From: an uncultured Aeromonadaceae bacterium
GTDB lineage: Bacteria; Pseudomonadota; Gammaproteobacteria; Enterobacterales; Aeromonadaceae
DNA length: 64,000 nucleotides
Assembly (NCBI GenBank): GCA_945957385.1
Contig: CAMFKP010000011.1
Location: 1-64,000 of the forward strand
Reading direction: 5' to 3'
Shown: positions 46,006 to 54,956 of the stretch, piece after piece
How positions within the stretch are numbered: the first letter of the stretch is position 1
How the letters are laid out: each line of letters opens with the position of its first letter
The notes under the pieces: model-generated
Told to the model about the DNA's origin: nothing
Database searches by the model: none
The model's input: the letters and a program-made list of their open reading frames with translations, nothing else
Translations under genes and position numbers: made by a program

Positions 46006-47721
46006 CTAGCGCGCAGGCGGGGTGTAATGGAACGGTGTCGGGAACGTACCGGTCTGGCGGCAGGTTGCCAGCAGGGCGCGCTGCGGATAGAGAGTCCACT
46101 GCTCGCCGTGGCGCAGTCCCAGCGCGATGCTCTGCGCCGGGTCAAAACAGCGCTGCATCACCTTGGCTGGTGCCAGCAGCCAGCGATGGCCATCACCGTG
46201 CTCCACCCAGGCCAGGCTGGCTTGATATTCGTCCCCGTCTGGCATCAGATAGGGCCAGTGTTCAATCGGCCGCTGGCTGAACAGCAGGAACTGTTCGCGG
46301 AAGTTGACGATCAGCAGGGATTCGCTGTCCGGGATCGTACTGCGCACCTGCTCCATGATGCCCTGCGGGGTCCGTACCGGATTCATCAGCGGATAGCCCC
46401 ACAGCCCCCAGTGGAGCCACAAGGAGCTCAGTACGGCACACACGGCGGCAAACGGGGCACGACGCAACAGATAGGCTAGCACCAGGCCACTGACGCCGGC
46501 ACTCAGCAGCAGGGGCCAGGGATCGCCGCCCAGCTCGGCCATCACCGCCGCCAGCTTGGGGTGGCCATGCAGTGCGGCGACGACGCCCAGTACCGTCAGC
46601 AGGCCGGCCAGCAGCCAGGCGAGGCCGAGCCACAGCCGCGCCGGCCAGCGCCGTTGCAGCAACATCGGCAACCAGGGGGCCGCCAGCAGGGCCAGCGCCG
46701 GGGTCGCCGGCGTGATATAGACCCCACGCTTGCCGGGTGACAGCGAGAAGAACAGCAGGACCAGTACTATGTAGCCCATCAGCAGGATCGCGGCGCGGTT
46801 GCCCTGGCGCAGCGCATCACGGCAACACCAGATCAACCACGGCAGCAGCAGCGACAACGGAAGCCAGAAGGCCGGAACGACCTCGGTCAGGTAGTACCAG
46901 AACGGCTTGAGGTGGTGCCAGGATTTGGCGTAGCGGGTCACCGTCTGCCGGAACAGTATGTTGTCCCGGTAGGCAAGATAGGTGGCATCGCCATGCTGGG
47001 CGACCGCCAGCACCATGGGCACCAGCCACAAGCCGATCGCCAGCAACAGGAACAACGGACCGGCCAGCGCCTTGAGCCAGGCTTGCCGGCTGGCGGCACG
47101 GATTTCCTGTCGGTGGGTCCACAGCGCAGGGAGCAGTACCAGCACGGCCAGGATGCCCACGCCCTTGGTGATGATGCCGAGTCCGGCGGCAAACCAGCCC
47201 AGGTAGTACCAGCGCCAACCAGCGTCGGTCAGCAGGAAACGCAGGAAGCCGTAGACCCCCAAGGTGATAAAAAAGGTCACCAGCGCATCGATCTGGGCCC
47301 CCTTGGCCTGCACGGTGAACTGTACGGTAAACAGCAGCAACAGGCCGGCGCGAAATGCCGTGGCGCGATCCCAGACGCGGCGGGCGATATCGAACACCAG
47401 TGCCAGGGTGCCGAGGCCTGCCAACAGGCTGGGCATCAAAAACGCAACGCGCAAGGAGCCGGTCAGGCTATAGAACAGCGCTATGGCCCACATGAACATC
47501 GGTGGCTTGTCGGGGTAGATCTCGCCGCCGCGGAACGGGAACAGCCACTGGCCGGATTCCACCATCTGTTTGGCGATCAGCGCGAAGCGCGGTTCGTCGG
47601 CGGGCCAGGGATCGCGCAGGCCAAGGCCGGCGCCGAGTATTACCAGACCGCACAGCATCAGCAGCCAGAAAGCCTGCTGATCACGGCGTGGGCCGTTCAG
47701 AAGAGCGTGGTCAGTCAGCAT
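46006..47721 (-). CDS. ArnT-like glycosyltransferase (GT39 family)
   Basis: A 571-aa inner-membrane protein with about a dozen hydrophobic segments. Near the N-terminus it has RDPWPADEPRFALIAKQM, the acidic motif of ArnT-type transferases that take sugar from undecaprenyl phosphate, and YPDKPPMF, a conserved loop motif. These enzymes usually glycosylate lipid A in the periplasm. GAGG precedes the ATG. With the neighbouring GT2, LAB_N and epimerase genes it fits a lipid A sugar-addition operon; galacturonate is a guess from the epimerase. Confidence 0.85.
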   Translation of the reverse strand: MLTDHALLNGPRRDQQAFWLLMLCGLVILGAGLGLRDPWPADEPRFALIAKQMVESGQWLFPFRGGEIYPDKPPMFMWAIALFYSLTGSLRVAFLMPSLLAGLGTLALVFDIARRVWDRATAFRAGLLLLFTVQFTVQAKGAQIDALVTFFITLGVYGFLRFLLTDAGWRWYYLGWFAAGLGIITKGVGILAVLVLLPALWTHRQEIRAASRQAWLKALAGPLFLLLAIGLWLVPMVLAVAQHGDATYLAYRDNILFRQTVTRYAKSWHHLKPFWYYLTEVVPAFWLPLSLLLPWLIWCCRDALRQGNRAAILLMGYIVLVLLFFSLSPGKRGVYITPATPALALLAAPWLPMLLQRRWPARLWLGLAWLLAGLLTVLGVVAALHGHPKLAAVMAELGGDPWPLLLSAGVSGLVLAYLLRRAPFAAVCAVLSSLWLHWGLWGYPLMNPVRTPQGIMEQVRSTIPDSESLLIVNFREQFLLFSQRPIEHWPYLMPDGDEYQASLAWVEHGDGHRWLLAPAKVMQRCFDPAQSIALGLRHGEQWTLYPQRALLATCRQTGTFPTPFHYTPPAR

Positions 47722-47736
47722 TAAAGGTCCTCATCA

Positions 47737-47759
47737 GGAAAAAGGGCCTTGCGGCCCTT
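47737..47759 (-). terminator. terminator-like hairpin between LAB_N and GT39 genes
   Basis: On the minus strand AAGGGCC, loop GCAA, GGCCCTT, then TTTCC. It lies between two genes of one presumed operon, so it may attenuate instead of fully stop transcription. Confidence 0.65.
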
Positions 47760-47761
47760 GG

Positions 47762-48097
47762 TCAGTGGCTGGCGCGATCGCGTTTCCAGCCGCGGTGTTT
47801 GATGTCGAGGTAGAGGCTGTACAAGGCGGTGAACGCCGGAAACAGGTTCTGCAGCACACCGACGGAGTCCTGCTTGGCCGAGAACAGGAAATAGGCCAGC
47901 GTCATCAGGCTGCCCAGTACGCTCATGTACCAGAACAGGCGCGGAATAACGGGCTTGCCGGCGCGCTTCGAGGCGACAAACTGCACCAGCCAGCGTCCGC
48001 CAAACATCAGGGCGCCGGTATAGCCAATCAGTTTCCAGCCGGTGATATGGATGCCGGTCCAGAATAGCCAGGCGATGGGTTGATCCAATCCGCTCAC
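47762..48097 (-). CDS. lipid-A-disaccharide synthase N-terminal-like (LAB_N) membrane protein
   Basis: A 111-aa protein with three hydrophobic segments and the LAB_N pattern (KLIGYTGALMFGGRWLVQFVASKRAGKPVIPRLFWYMSVLGSL). Stand-alone LAB_N proteins often occur next to GT2/GT39 lipid A modification genes, but their function is not known. It starts at a GTG with GGGAGAG upstream, overlapping the GT2 stop by 4 nt (GTGA). Confidence 0.83.
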   Translation of the reverse strand: MSGLDQPIAWLFWTGIHITGWKLIGYTGALMFGGRWLVQFVASKRAGKPVIPRLFWYMSVLGSLMTLAYFLFSAKQDSVGVLQNLFPAFTALYSLYLDIKHRGWKRDRASH

Positions 48098-48852
48098 AGA
48101 TGGCTCTCCCGCACCTGAATGACCTTGGCGCGGCGCTTAAGCCACCAGACCCCGAGGACATCGACCAGACCGACCCAGAGCCGGTTCCAGACGCCGTAAT
48201 TCGAGCGGCCCGCCATCCGGGGTCTGTGGTTGACCGGGTGCACCAGCATCAAGCCGCCTTGGGCCTGAATCAGGGTCGGGATATAGCGGTGCATGTGATT
48301 GAACGACGGCAGACGCAGGTAGCGCTCGAGGCGAACCGCCTTCAGGCCGCAGCCGGTATCGGGGATGCCATCGTTCAGCATGAAGTCGCGGAAACCATTG
48401 GCCACCTTGGATGACAGGCGCTTGACCCAGTCATCACGGCGATTGACGCGGTGACCGATCACCCCCCAGACCCGGGGATCGAGCGCATGGCGTTGCTGCA
48501 CGCTCTGCAGCATGCCGGGAATGTCGGCCGGGTCGTTCTGGCCATCGGCATCCAGTACGACCAGCCATTCGCCACGGGCTTCCCAGGCGCCACTCAGGAT
48601 GGCCATACTCTGGCCGACGCTTTGCTGGTGGCTGATCAGGCGCAGGCGGTCGAAGCCATCGGCCTGTAATTGCAGCAATGTGGCCCAGGTCGCATCTGTG
48701 CTGCCGTCATCCACATAAATCAGTTCATAGTTGACGTGCTCATCCATGGCAGCGCGGATTTCAGTAATCAGAGGAATGATGTTTTCAGCTTCATTCTTGG
48801 CGGGAATAACGATGGAGACGTCCGGCTGACGGCAAGATTCCGATTGAGTCAT
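48094..48852 (-). CDS. GT2 polyprenyl-phosphate glycosyltransferase (DPM1/ArnC-like)
   Basis: A 252-aa family 2 glycosyltransferase. SIVIPAKNEAENI, LIYVDDGSTDATW, the DXD-like LDADGQNDP and the GLKAVR segment are intact. Without transmembrane helices at the C-terminus it resembles dolichol-phosphate mannose synthase; such enzymes put a nucleotide sugar onto a polyprenyl phosphate for an ArnT-like transferase. GAGG lies 8 nt before the ATG. First gene of the operon. Confidence 0.87.
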   Translation of the reverse strand: MTQSESCRQPDVSIVIPAKNEAENIIPLITEIRAAMDEHVNYELIYVDDGSTDATWATLLQLQADGFDRLRLISHQQSVGQSMAILSGAWEARGEWLVVLDADGQNDPADIPGMLQSVQQRHALDPRVWGVIGHRVNRRDDWVKRLSSKVANGFRDFMLNDGIPDTGCGLKAVRLERYLRLPSFNHMHRYIPTLIQAQGGLMLVHPVNHRPRMAGRSNYGVWNRLWVGLVDVLGVWWLKRRAKVIQVRESHL

Positions 48853-48972
48853 TGTTGTGCCTCGGGCTGATGCGACGGAACGCATGGATTTAAAACAGCG
48901 GCCATGATGCACCAGCCAATCTTAAGCTGCAATTAACACACCCAATTGTCGCCATCGGCTGTGGCGTGGCAC

Positions 48973-49668
48973 TCATAAGTGGATTTGCGGGATCTCCATG
49001 ACATAGTTATCTCGCACGGCATAGCCTTGCAGGTAATCGACCCGGCGTTGTGTCAGTGCGTAAACCATGTCCTCTTCTTCGACATGAAAGGCCAGCAGGG
49101 GAACACCGCGGGTGCGAGCCGCTTCTATCCAGCGGTACCATTCGGTTTTGTGCTCCGGCAGTGCGGTCATGCGTAGCAGATCAAATGGCAGGAACTGGCT
49201 ATAGGGGTGTTCCAGGTGTTCGATGTCGAGGGCAAACTGAATGCCGCTGTCGTGCAGCGCCACCATCGCCTTGCGCAGATGGGGCATATCCTGAACCAGT
49301 TCCAGCTCCAGAATGTGTAGCATCAGCTTGCACGGCGCCAGCTGGTCGGCCAGATCGTGCAGCGCCAGCTGGGTATTGCTGTGACTCAGTGATTCGGCAT
49401 ACAGATTAATCAACCACAGTCCCTGATCCGCCTTGCTGGGTATCAGGTTTTTGGCCATTTCGCAGACCTGCAGATCAAGCTGGTGACGCAAACCGAGATG
49501 GCGCACGATTTTCAGCAATTCGAGCGGATTGTCGTATGCCTTGAAACGCAGCAGCAGTTCATGACCGAACAGCTCGCCATCGTGATGCAGGATCGGCTGG
49601 GCGATGAAGTACATGGCACTGTGATTGAGGATCGGGGGCAAACCCTGCAGCATGATGTTGTCCCTCAT
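48973..49668 (-). CDS. degenerate EAL-domain protein
   Basis: A 231-aa single-domain protein of the EAL type. The first motif is ELLLRF in place of EALLR, the LITE-like glutamate is in HILELEL, but the DDFGTG motif reads DIEHLEHPY and the lysine motif reads RMTAL. Several metal and catalytic residues are therefore missing, so it is probably not an active c-di-GMP phosphodiesterase and may bind c-di-GMP or a protein partner instead. The start is uncertain: TTG at 49686, ATG at 49668 or ATG at 49653 (GAGGG upstream) are all possible. Confidence 0.8.
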   Translation of the reverse strand: MRDNIMLQGLPPILNHSAMYFIAQPILHHDGELFGHELLLRFKAYDNPLELLKIVRHLGLRHQLDLQVCEMAKNLIPSKADQGLWLINLYAESLSHSNTQLALHDLADQLAPCKLMLHILELELVQDMPHLRKAMVALHDSGIQFALDIEHLEHPYSQFLPFDLLRMTALPEHKTEWYRWIEAARTRGVPLLAFHVEEEDMVYALTQRRVDYLQGYAVRDNYVMEIPQIHL

Positions 49669-49729
49669 GCCAATGACCTGCTTCAAGTGTAATTCATAAC
49701 CCGCCGAAGCGGGCTCTGGCGACGCCGAT

Positions 49730-49757
49730 TTGGGTTCAAGGTTGGGCTTGCTATAAT
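49730..49757 (+). promoter_or_regulatory. sigma-70-like promoter for tcdA
   Basis: TTGGGT at 49730-49735 and a perfect TATAAT at 49752-49757, 16 nt apart. It lies about 33 nt before the tcdA start. Confidence 0.65.
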
Positions 49758-49789
49758 CGCCGCCCGCAACGCCATCAGATGAGGTTTAT

Positions 49790-50590
49790 GTGAGTCCTGA
49801 ATATTTGCAACGCTTTGGCGGCATCGCCCGCCTGTATGGTCAGACGGCATTAACCGCGTTTGCGCAAGCCCATGTCTGTGTGGTCGGCATCGGCGGGGTG
49901 GGTTCGTGGGCGGCGGAAGCGTTGGCGCGTTCCGGGATTGGCCGCTTAACGCTGATCGATCTGGATGACATCTGTATCACCAACACCAACCGCCAAATTC
50001 ATGCGCTGCAACCACAGATTGGTGAATTGAAAGTCGATGCCATGGCGGCGCGCATTCGGCAGATTAATCCCGAGTGTGAACTGACGTTGGTGGATGATTT
50101 TGTCACCGCCGACAACCTGGAGCAGTACATTCATGACGGTTTCGATTATGTCGTCGATGCCATCGACAGCATTCAGGCCAAGGTGGCGCTGATCGCCTTC
50201 TGTAAACGACGCAAGATTCCGATCATCGTCGCCGGCGGTGCGGGTGGCCAGTTGGACCCAACCCAGATCACGGTCGCGGATCTGGCGCGCACCACCATGG
50301 ATCCGCTGGCGGCGCGGGTCCGTGCAGACTTGCGGCGGCGGCACGGCTTTACCCGCGAGCCGAATCGCAAGTTTGGTGTGGAGTGTGTCTACTCGACCGA
50401 ACAGTTGCGTTACCCCGATGGTCACGGTGGCGTCTGTCAGGCCAAGGCGCAGAGTGATGGCAACATGAAGATGGATTGCGCCTCCGGTTTTGGTGCGACC
50501 ACAGTGGTGACGGCGACCTTTGGCCTGGTGGCGGTGTCGCGTGTGCTGCTCAAGATTGCCGAGCGCGGTGCGCGCGCCCGGCCGGCGTGA
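49790..50590 (+). CDS. tcdA: tRNA threonylcarbamoyladenosine dehydratase
   Basis: Cyclises t6A37 to ct6A in tRNA using ATP. A 266-aa E1-like enzyme with VGIGGVGSWAAEALARSGIG (ATP-binding Rossmann loop), LIDLDDICITNTNRQ and DAIDSIQAKVALIAFC. The length matches E. coli TcdA (CsdL). It starts with a GTG after GAGGT, because the ATG at 49788 is immediately followed by a stop. No csdA or csdE gene is adjacent. Confidence 0.93.
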   Translation: MSPEYLQRFGGIARLYGQTALTAFAQAHVCVVGIGGVGSWAAEALARSGIGRLTLIDLDDICITNTNRQIHALQPQIGELKVDAMAARIRQINPECELTLVDDFVTADNLEQYIHDGFDYVVDAIDSIQAKVALIAFCKRRKIPIIVAGGAGGQLDPTQITVADLARTTMDPLAARVRADLRRRHGFTREPNRKFGVECVYSTEQLRYPDGHGGVCQAKAQSDGNMKMDCASGFGATTVVTATFGLVAVSRVLLKIAERGARARPA

Positions 50591-50592
50591 TG

Positions 50593-51657
50593 TTACAACC
50601 CGGGTGAGGCGATTAGCAGCGTGTGGCCACGGCCAATCTGGTCGAACTCCTGCTCGATGACAAACCCGGCTTGCTGCAGCAGGCCGATGAAAACCGCAGA
50701 ATGGTAAAAACGGCTGTTGCCGTTGGCGAGGCAGGTAAAGTAGAGCGAGGTGGCATTCAGGCTGAATTCGGCGGCGGCATAGGGCTGGCGATCGTGAAAC
50801 AGCTCCAGAATGGCCAGTCTGGCCCCCGGTTTCATGCTGTGGCGTACGCGTCGCAGCAGGCTGAGGATCTGCTCCTCGCTAAAGCAGTCGAGGAACTGAC
50901 TCATCCACCACAGATCGGCTTCGCCAGGCAGGCTGGCATCGGTCAGCAGGTCAATGGCATGTCCATCGACCCGGTTTGTCAGCCCGGCGGCCTGTATCGC
51001 TGTCATCGCCAGCGCCAGCTGTGGCGGTAAATCCAGAATCGTGACTCTGAGTGCCGGGTCGGCAGTAGCACAGGTCATCGCCCATTTACCGGTATTGCCA
51101 CCGACATCGTAGAGATGGCGGGGATGCAAATCCAGAATGTGTGGCAGAGCCGCCGCAAACGCGCGATCCGAATAGAAATGGTCAAATGCGAACCAGCTGC
51201 GCCGGGCCTCTTCCGGGAGCTGGCTCAGTCCCGGATAGAGCGTCGGCCAGTCACCGAAGACGCGCAGACCCAAGGGTTTGCCCTGTTGCAGCGATGGCAA
51301 CAGAGCGCCCATGGCCTGATAGCAGACATGCTGTGTGAAATCCATGTTGATTCGGGTCATGGCATCGTGCAGCAGATAGTGGCCCACGGCGGTGAGGACG
51401 ACGCGATCTTCTTCGCGGGCCAGAATCTGGCCACTGACGGCCATATCAAACAGCACCGACACGGCATAGTGCGACATGCTGGTCTGGACGGCCGCCTCGG
51501 CAACGCTCAAGCCGTGCGGTGCGCGGTCGAGCGCTGCCAGCAGCCCAGATTCCCGTAATGACCAGACCGCCTGGAACAGGATGGGGCCAAACGCGATCTG
51601 TTGCGCCAGGGAAATGGCTTCCAGCGCGGAGTGTGAGTTTTTTTTAGCAGGGGACAT
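50593..51657 (-). CDS. SAM-dependent methyltransferase of the APE locus
   Basis: A 354-aa class I O-methyltransferase. An N-terminal winged-helix-like dimerisation region (about 1-130) precedes the SAM site LYDVGGNTGKWAM and the catalytic-region WWMSQFLDCFSEEQ. Such methyltransferases are common members of aryl polyene clusters and could methylate the aryl head. GGAG lies 7 nt before the chosen ATG; an ATG 18 nt upstream overlaps the lipoprotein stop (ATGA) and would suit coupled translation. It points away from the main APE operon. Confidence 0.82.
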   Translation of the reverse strand: MSPAKKNSHSALEAISLAQQIAFGPILFQAVWSLRESGLLAALDRAPHGLSVAEAAVQTSMSHYAVSVLFDMAVSGQILAREEDRVVLTAVGHYLLHDAMTRINMDFTQHVCYQAMGALLPSLQQGKPLGLRVFGDWPTLYPGLSQLPEEARRSWFAFDHFYSDRAFAAALPHILDLHPRHLYDVGGNTGKWAMTCATADPALRVTILDLPPQLALAMTAIQAAGLTNRVDGHAIDLLTDASLPGEADLWWMSQFLDCFSEEQILSLLRRVRHSMKPGARLAILELFHDRQPYAAAEFSLNATSLYFTCLANGNSRFYHSAVFIGLLQQAGFVIEQEFDQIGRGHTLLIASPGL

Positions 51658-51671
51658 GGCCGGCTCCGCGC

Positions 51672-52064
51672 TCATTGGTGACCAGTGGGTTGCCGCATCA
51701 GCTCGACCTGGATGGCTTGGTCGAGCAGGGTAATCCACTTGTTGTAGTTCCGGTGAATGGTGCCTGCCGCATCGGCATCCAGTCCCTGACTGTCGAGGTA
51801 ATGAATGCGGTACCCGCTGGCATCGTAACGGATCTCGATATGCGCTCGGTGCCGGTTGCGCACACTGATCTTGCCGTCGATCCGGCCTGGCTCGGCGGAT
51901 GTCATGGTCCAGCCTTTCTGTACGCCGGCGATAAGAATGGCCGTTTTGACTTCTTCACTGGTTTTTTGTGGTGAAACCTTATTCTCGACGTTCAAAATTG
52001 TCTGTGACGTGCTGCATCCCAGCACGGTCAGCAGTATGCAGAGCAGATAACAGCCTTTTTTCAT
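51672..52064 (-). CDS. small lipoprotein of the APE locus
   Basis: A 130-aa product starting MKKGCYLLCILLTVLGC with the lipobox at VLGC. The mature part (about 110 aa, NRHRAHIEIRYDASGYRI near the middle) looks soluble and has no motif I can name. It is directly upstream of the methyltransferase, with overlapping stop and start. A small lipoprotein of this kind is usual near APE methyltransferase genes. An earlier in-frame ATG (52100) would add residues before the signal. Confidence 0.68.
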   Translation of the reverse strand: MKKGCYLLCILLTVLGCSTSQTILNVENKVSPQKTSEEVKTAILIAGVQKGWTMTSAEPGRIDGKISVRNRHRAHIEIRYDASGYRIHYLDSQGLDADAAGTIHRNYNKWITLLDQAIQVELMRQPTGHQ

Positions 52065-52354
52065 GCGCGCAATCCAGAACAATATGTTGTTATAAAACAA
52101 TGAGTTTAAGATGGTGTTGGGTCATGATAACAGGCGAACAGCTGACGAAAAGCGTTGTTTGGTGGCAAACGGTCATCTGCGAGCGGCAATCAGGATTTAT
52201 GTGATTCTCCTGCCGGTTTGCGGTTGGCATCCTGTTGTTGGCGTCTGAATCATGAGATTCTGGGATTATTACTCTATCCGCGCTCTGCTGGTCGTTATGC
52301 GTCAAAAATGGCACCGGAACGCCGGAGCTGGCGTTGTTCAGGAACACTGTTGAT

Positions 52355-53068
52355 ATGCGGGAGCCCGCCTTTTCATTACTGGATATCATGGCGTTGGCGC
52401 CAGGGCTGGTCGAGGCGTCGGACTGGGCGAACTGGGCCGCGAGGGGTGTCTGGCCGCCGGAAAATTCGCTGCCAGCAACGCCCCTTATTCTGCCGATGCA
52501 GGCCCGGCGCATGAGCCAGGCAGCACGATTGGCGGTACAGCTGGCGCTGACGCTGATCACTCGCTGGCGACCGGGATATCTGATCTGTGTCAGTCGGCAT
52601 GGTGAACTGCAACGTACCCAGGGGTTGTTGCAGCAGCTGGTCTGTGCCCAGCCACTGTCACCGACCGATTTTTCATTGTCGGTGCATAACACGGTTGCGG
52701 GGTTGACGACGATTACGGCCAGTTTGCCGCTCCCGGCCACCTCGATTGCCGCAGGGGAGGAGGGGTTGCACGCCGGTTTTATCGAGGCCTGTGCCCGTCT
52801 CGCCGTGCATGACACGCCGGTGTTACTGCTCTGTTTTGATGGTCCGGTCCCCGATTTTTATCAGCCGTGGGTGCCGGCGCAGTTGCCTGTGCATGCGGTC
52901 GCCATGGTGCTGACCCGTGGCCAGCAATGGCGTTATCAGGGTAGCGAAGCCGCAGATCCGGTTGCCCCTGCGCTTTCGCAACCCTTGCAATTTTGGCGCA
53001 GCTGGTTGCGTGGTGAGCCGGAGTGTCGGCTGGATGGCGGCGCACAGCAACGGGTCTGGCGATGCTAA
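52355..53068 (+). CDS. apeC: APE ketosynthase-like chain length factor
   Basis: A 237-aa protein of the beta-ketoacyl synthase-like (ketoacyl-synt_2) family, shorter than a full ketosynthase. The visible parts are SLSVHNTVAGL and LLLCFDGPVPDFY. It lacks an obvious catalytic cysteine and His/His pair, so it is probably the partner subunit of the ketosynthase encoded beyond the window (the 63859 gene). First gene of the main rightward operon; the ribosome site AGGAA is about 11 nt before the ATG. The name follows the conserved order in E. coli and Xenorhabdus. Confidence 0.77.
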   Translation: MREPAFSLLDIMALAPGLVEASDWANWAARGVWPPENSLPATPLILPMQARRMSQAARLAVQLALTLITRWRPGYLICVSRHGELQRTQGLLQQLVCAQPLSPTDFSLSVHNTVAGLTTITASLPLPATSIAAGEEGLHAGFIEACARLAVHDTPVLLLCFDGPVPDFYQPWVPAQLPVHAVAMVLTRGQQWRYQGSEAADPVAPALSQPLQFWRSWLRGEPECRLDGGAQQRVWRC

Positions 53069-53844
53069 GCCGTGTTGCGCAGGTATGGCGGCTGTGTGCG
53101 ACCGCACTGAGTTATCTGCTGTTTGGACTCGGCGCCTTGTTATTGACGGCGAGCTGGTTTCCCCTGGCGGCGTGTTGCCGGCGCCCGGTACAACGCCAAC
53201 GTCTGGCGCAGACGATGATTCGCGGCGCTTTTCGCACGTATTTAACCGTGTTGTCTGCTGCCGGTGTCCTCAGTTACCGCATTCATGGCGCGGAACGTTT
53301 GCGTCAGGATGGTGGTTGCCTGCTGGTCGCCAACCATCCCAGCTTGTTGGACTATGTATTGCTGGCGTCGGTCATGCCGCAGTGTGACTGCATCGTCAAG
53401 CAGGCCTTATGGCACAATCCGTTTGTCGGTGGCATAGTGCGCGCCGCTGGCTATCTCCCCAATGCCGATCCGGAGTCGCTGTTTTCGCGTTGTCAGCAAC
53501 GGCTGCAGCAGGGGGGGATCTTGCTGATCTTCCCCGAGGGAACGCGTTCTGTGCCTGGCGCGGCGTTGCATTTGCAACGTGGGGCCGCGCATCTGGCGTT
53601 ACGCTGTCGAGCCGATGTGCGTTTGGCGCACATTCGTTGCGAGCCCGCCACGCTGACAAAAGGGGCGCCGTGGTACCAGATCCCGCGCCGGAAACCCCAC
53701 TTTGAGGTCACCATTGGTCGCAAGGTGGCGATAGCACCATTTTTGGCAGCGGCACAGCCTGAGTCGTTGACGGCCAGAGCCCTGACCACGTTTTTGACGC
53801 AGGCCTTGACCTTCGTCGAGCCGGGAACATCCTACGATGGATAA
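53062..53844 (+). CDS. apeD: APE lysophospholipid-type acyltransferase
   Basis: A 260-aa 1-acylglycerol-3-phosphate-type acyltransferase. The NHPSLLD (HX4D) motif and FPEGTRS are both intact, after an N-terminal hydrophobic segment that would anchor it to the inner membrane. It should transfer an acyl or polyene chain to a lipid acceptor. The start overlaps the end of the preceding gene by 7 nt. Confidence 0.83.
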   Translation: MLSRVAQVWRLCATALSYLLFGLGALLLTASWFPLAACCRRPVQRQRLAQTMIRGAFRTYLTVLSAAGVLSYRIHGAERLRQDGGCLLVANHPSLLDYVLLASVMPQCDCIVKQALWHNPFVGGIVRAAGYLPNADPESLFSRCQQRLQQGGILLIFPEGTRSVPGAALHLQRGAAHLALRCRADVRLAHIRCEPATLTKGAPWYQIPRRKPHFEVTIGRKVAIAPFLAAAQPESLTARALTTFLTQALTFVEPGTSYDG

Positions 53845-54115
53845 TAATGAAATGACCGAATTACATAATGAAATCAAAGAACTAATTATCGAAAGCCTCA
53901 ACCTGGAAGGGGTGGGTGCCGACGATATCGACACGACCGCGCCGCTGTTCGGTAGCGGGCTGGGCCTCGACAGCATTGATGCGCTGGAACTGGGTTTGGC
54001 CATCAAGGGGCGCTATGGCCTGGTGCTGTCGGCAGATGACCAGGATGCCCGTCGCCACTTTGCCTCGGTGGCGGCGCTGGCCGAGTTCGTGGCTTCTCAA
54101 CGGACGGCGGGGTGA
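53837..54115 (+). CDS. apeE: acyl carrier protein 1 of the APE cluster
   Basis: A 92-aa acidic protein with the carrier motif GLGLDSIDALEL, where the serine takes the phosphopantetheine arm. Starts inside the end of the acyltransferase gene. Two tandem ACPs are a hallmark of APE systems; which step each serves is not visible from sequence. Confidence 0.87.
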   Translation: MDNNEMTELHNEIKELIIESLNLEGVGADDIDTTAPLFGSGLGLDSIDALELGLAIKGRYGLVLSADDQDARRHFASVAALAEFVASQRTAG

Positions 54116-54120
54116 GCGCG

Positions 54121-54369
54121 ATGCAACGTGAAGTGGTATTGGAACAAGTCCGGCTGGCACTCATCGAGCTGTTTGAGCTGGATGGCGACGCCGTGACTGA
54201 AACGGCCCATCTGTATCAGGATCTGGAGCTGGACAGCATTGATGCCGTCGATCTGGTGGTGCGCTTGCAGAAGTTGACCGGCAAGAAGATGCGTCCGGAA
54301 GAGTTCAAGTCGGTGCGGACCGTCGGCGATGTGGTCGATGCCGTCTTGCCCCTGCTCGCGGATGCCTGA
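54121..54369 (+). CDS. apeF: acyl carrier protein 2 of the APE cluster
   Basis: An 82-aa carrier protein with LELDSIDAVDLV as the phosphopantetheine site. GGGGTGA lies 6 nt before the ATG, with a GTG three codons earlier as an alternative. It overlaps the next gene's start by 3 nt. Confidence 0.87.
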   Translation: MQREVVLEQVRLALIELFELDGDAVTETAHLYQDLELDSIDAVDLVVRLQKLTGKKMRPEEFKSVRTVGDVVDAVLPLLADA

Positions 54370-54956
54370 TGCGTCGGCTTGTGCTGTTGTTGGCCGGTTT
54401 GCTGTGCGGCGCCTACCCGCTGCTGCTGTGGTGGGGGGTGACACACGATCAGCTGTTGCCGGCGTTGTCAGTGCTGGGGCTGGGATGTGCATTGCGCCTG
54501 TTGCTGACGTCCGGAAGCGGAGGGGCGGGAGGTAGTCGCCTGCAGGCAGGCATCGGCCTGCTGCTCTGCCTGCTGGTCGGGTGGCATCAGCAGACGCGCT
54601 GGCTGCTTTGGTATCCCGTCATCGTCAATGCGTTCGGCTTTGTGCTGTTCTGCTCCAGCCTGTGGCAGCCGATGACGCTGGTGGAGCGCATTGCCCGCTG
54701 GCGGGAGCCGCAGTTGCCTGCTGCAGCCGTGGCCTATACGCGACGCGTGACCCAGGTCTGGTGTCTGTTCTTCGTCGCCAATGGGGCAGGCGCCGGATGG
54801 ACCATCTGGCATGGCGATATGGCGATATGGAGCCTGTATAACGGCGTGATCAGCTATCTGTTGATGGCAAGCTTGATGACGGCCGAATATCTGTTGCGTC
54901 GCAGGATGCGCGCCCGAATTGCGCTTGGCGGAGGGGATGTCGTTGAGGCTAATTGA
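54369..54956 (+). CDS. apeG: predicted membrane protein of the APE cluster
   Basis: A 195-aa protein with about five hydrophobic segments (start RRLVLLLAGLLCGAYPLLLWW; later LLWYPVIVNAFGFVLFCSSLW and MAIWSLYNGVISYLLMASLM). It belongs to the uncharacterised COG4648-type family found in APE clusters. No catalytic motif is known to me. The ATG overlaps the stop of the second ACP gene (TGATG). Confidence 0.77.
   Translation: MRRLVLLLAGLLCGAYPLLLWWGVTHDQLLPALSVLGLGCALRLLLTSGSGGAGGSRLQAGIGLLLCLLVGWHQQTRWLLWYPVIVNAFGFVLFCSSLWQPMTLVERIARWREPQLPAAAVAYTRRVTQVWCLFFVANGAGAGWTIWHGDMAIWSLYNGVISYLLMASLMTAEYLLRRRMRARIALGGGDVVEAN

Noticed and set aside
52090..52815. 241-codon minus-strand frame in the APE divergent gap
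   Set aside because: It overlaps the chain length factor gene on the other strand and has no ribosome site.
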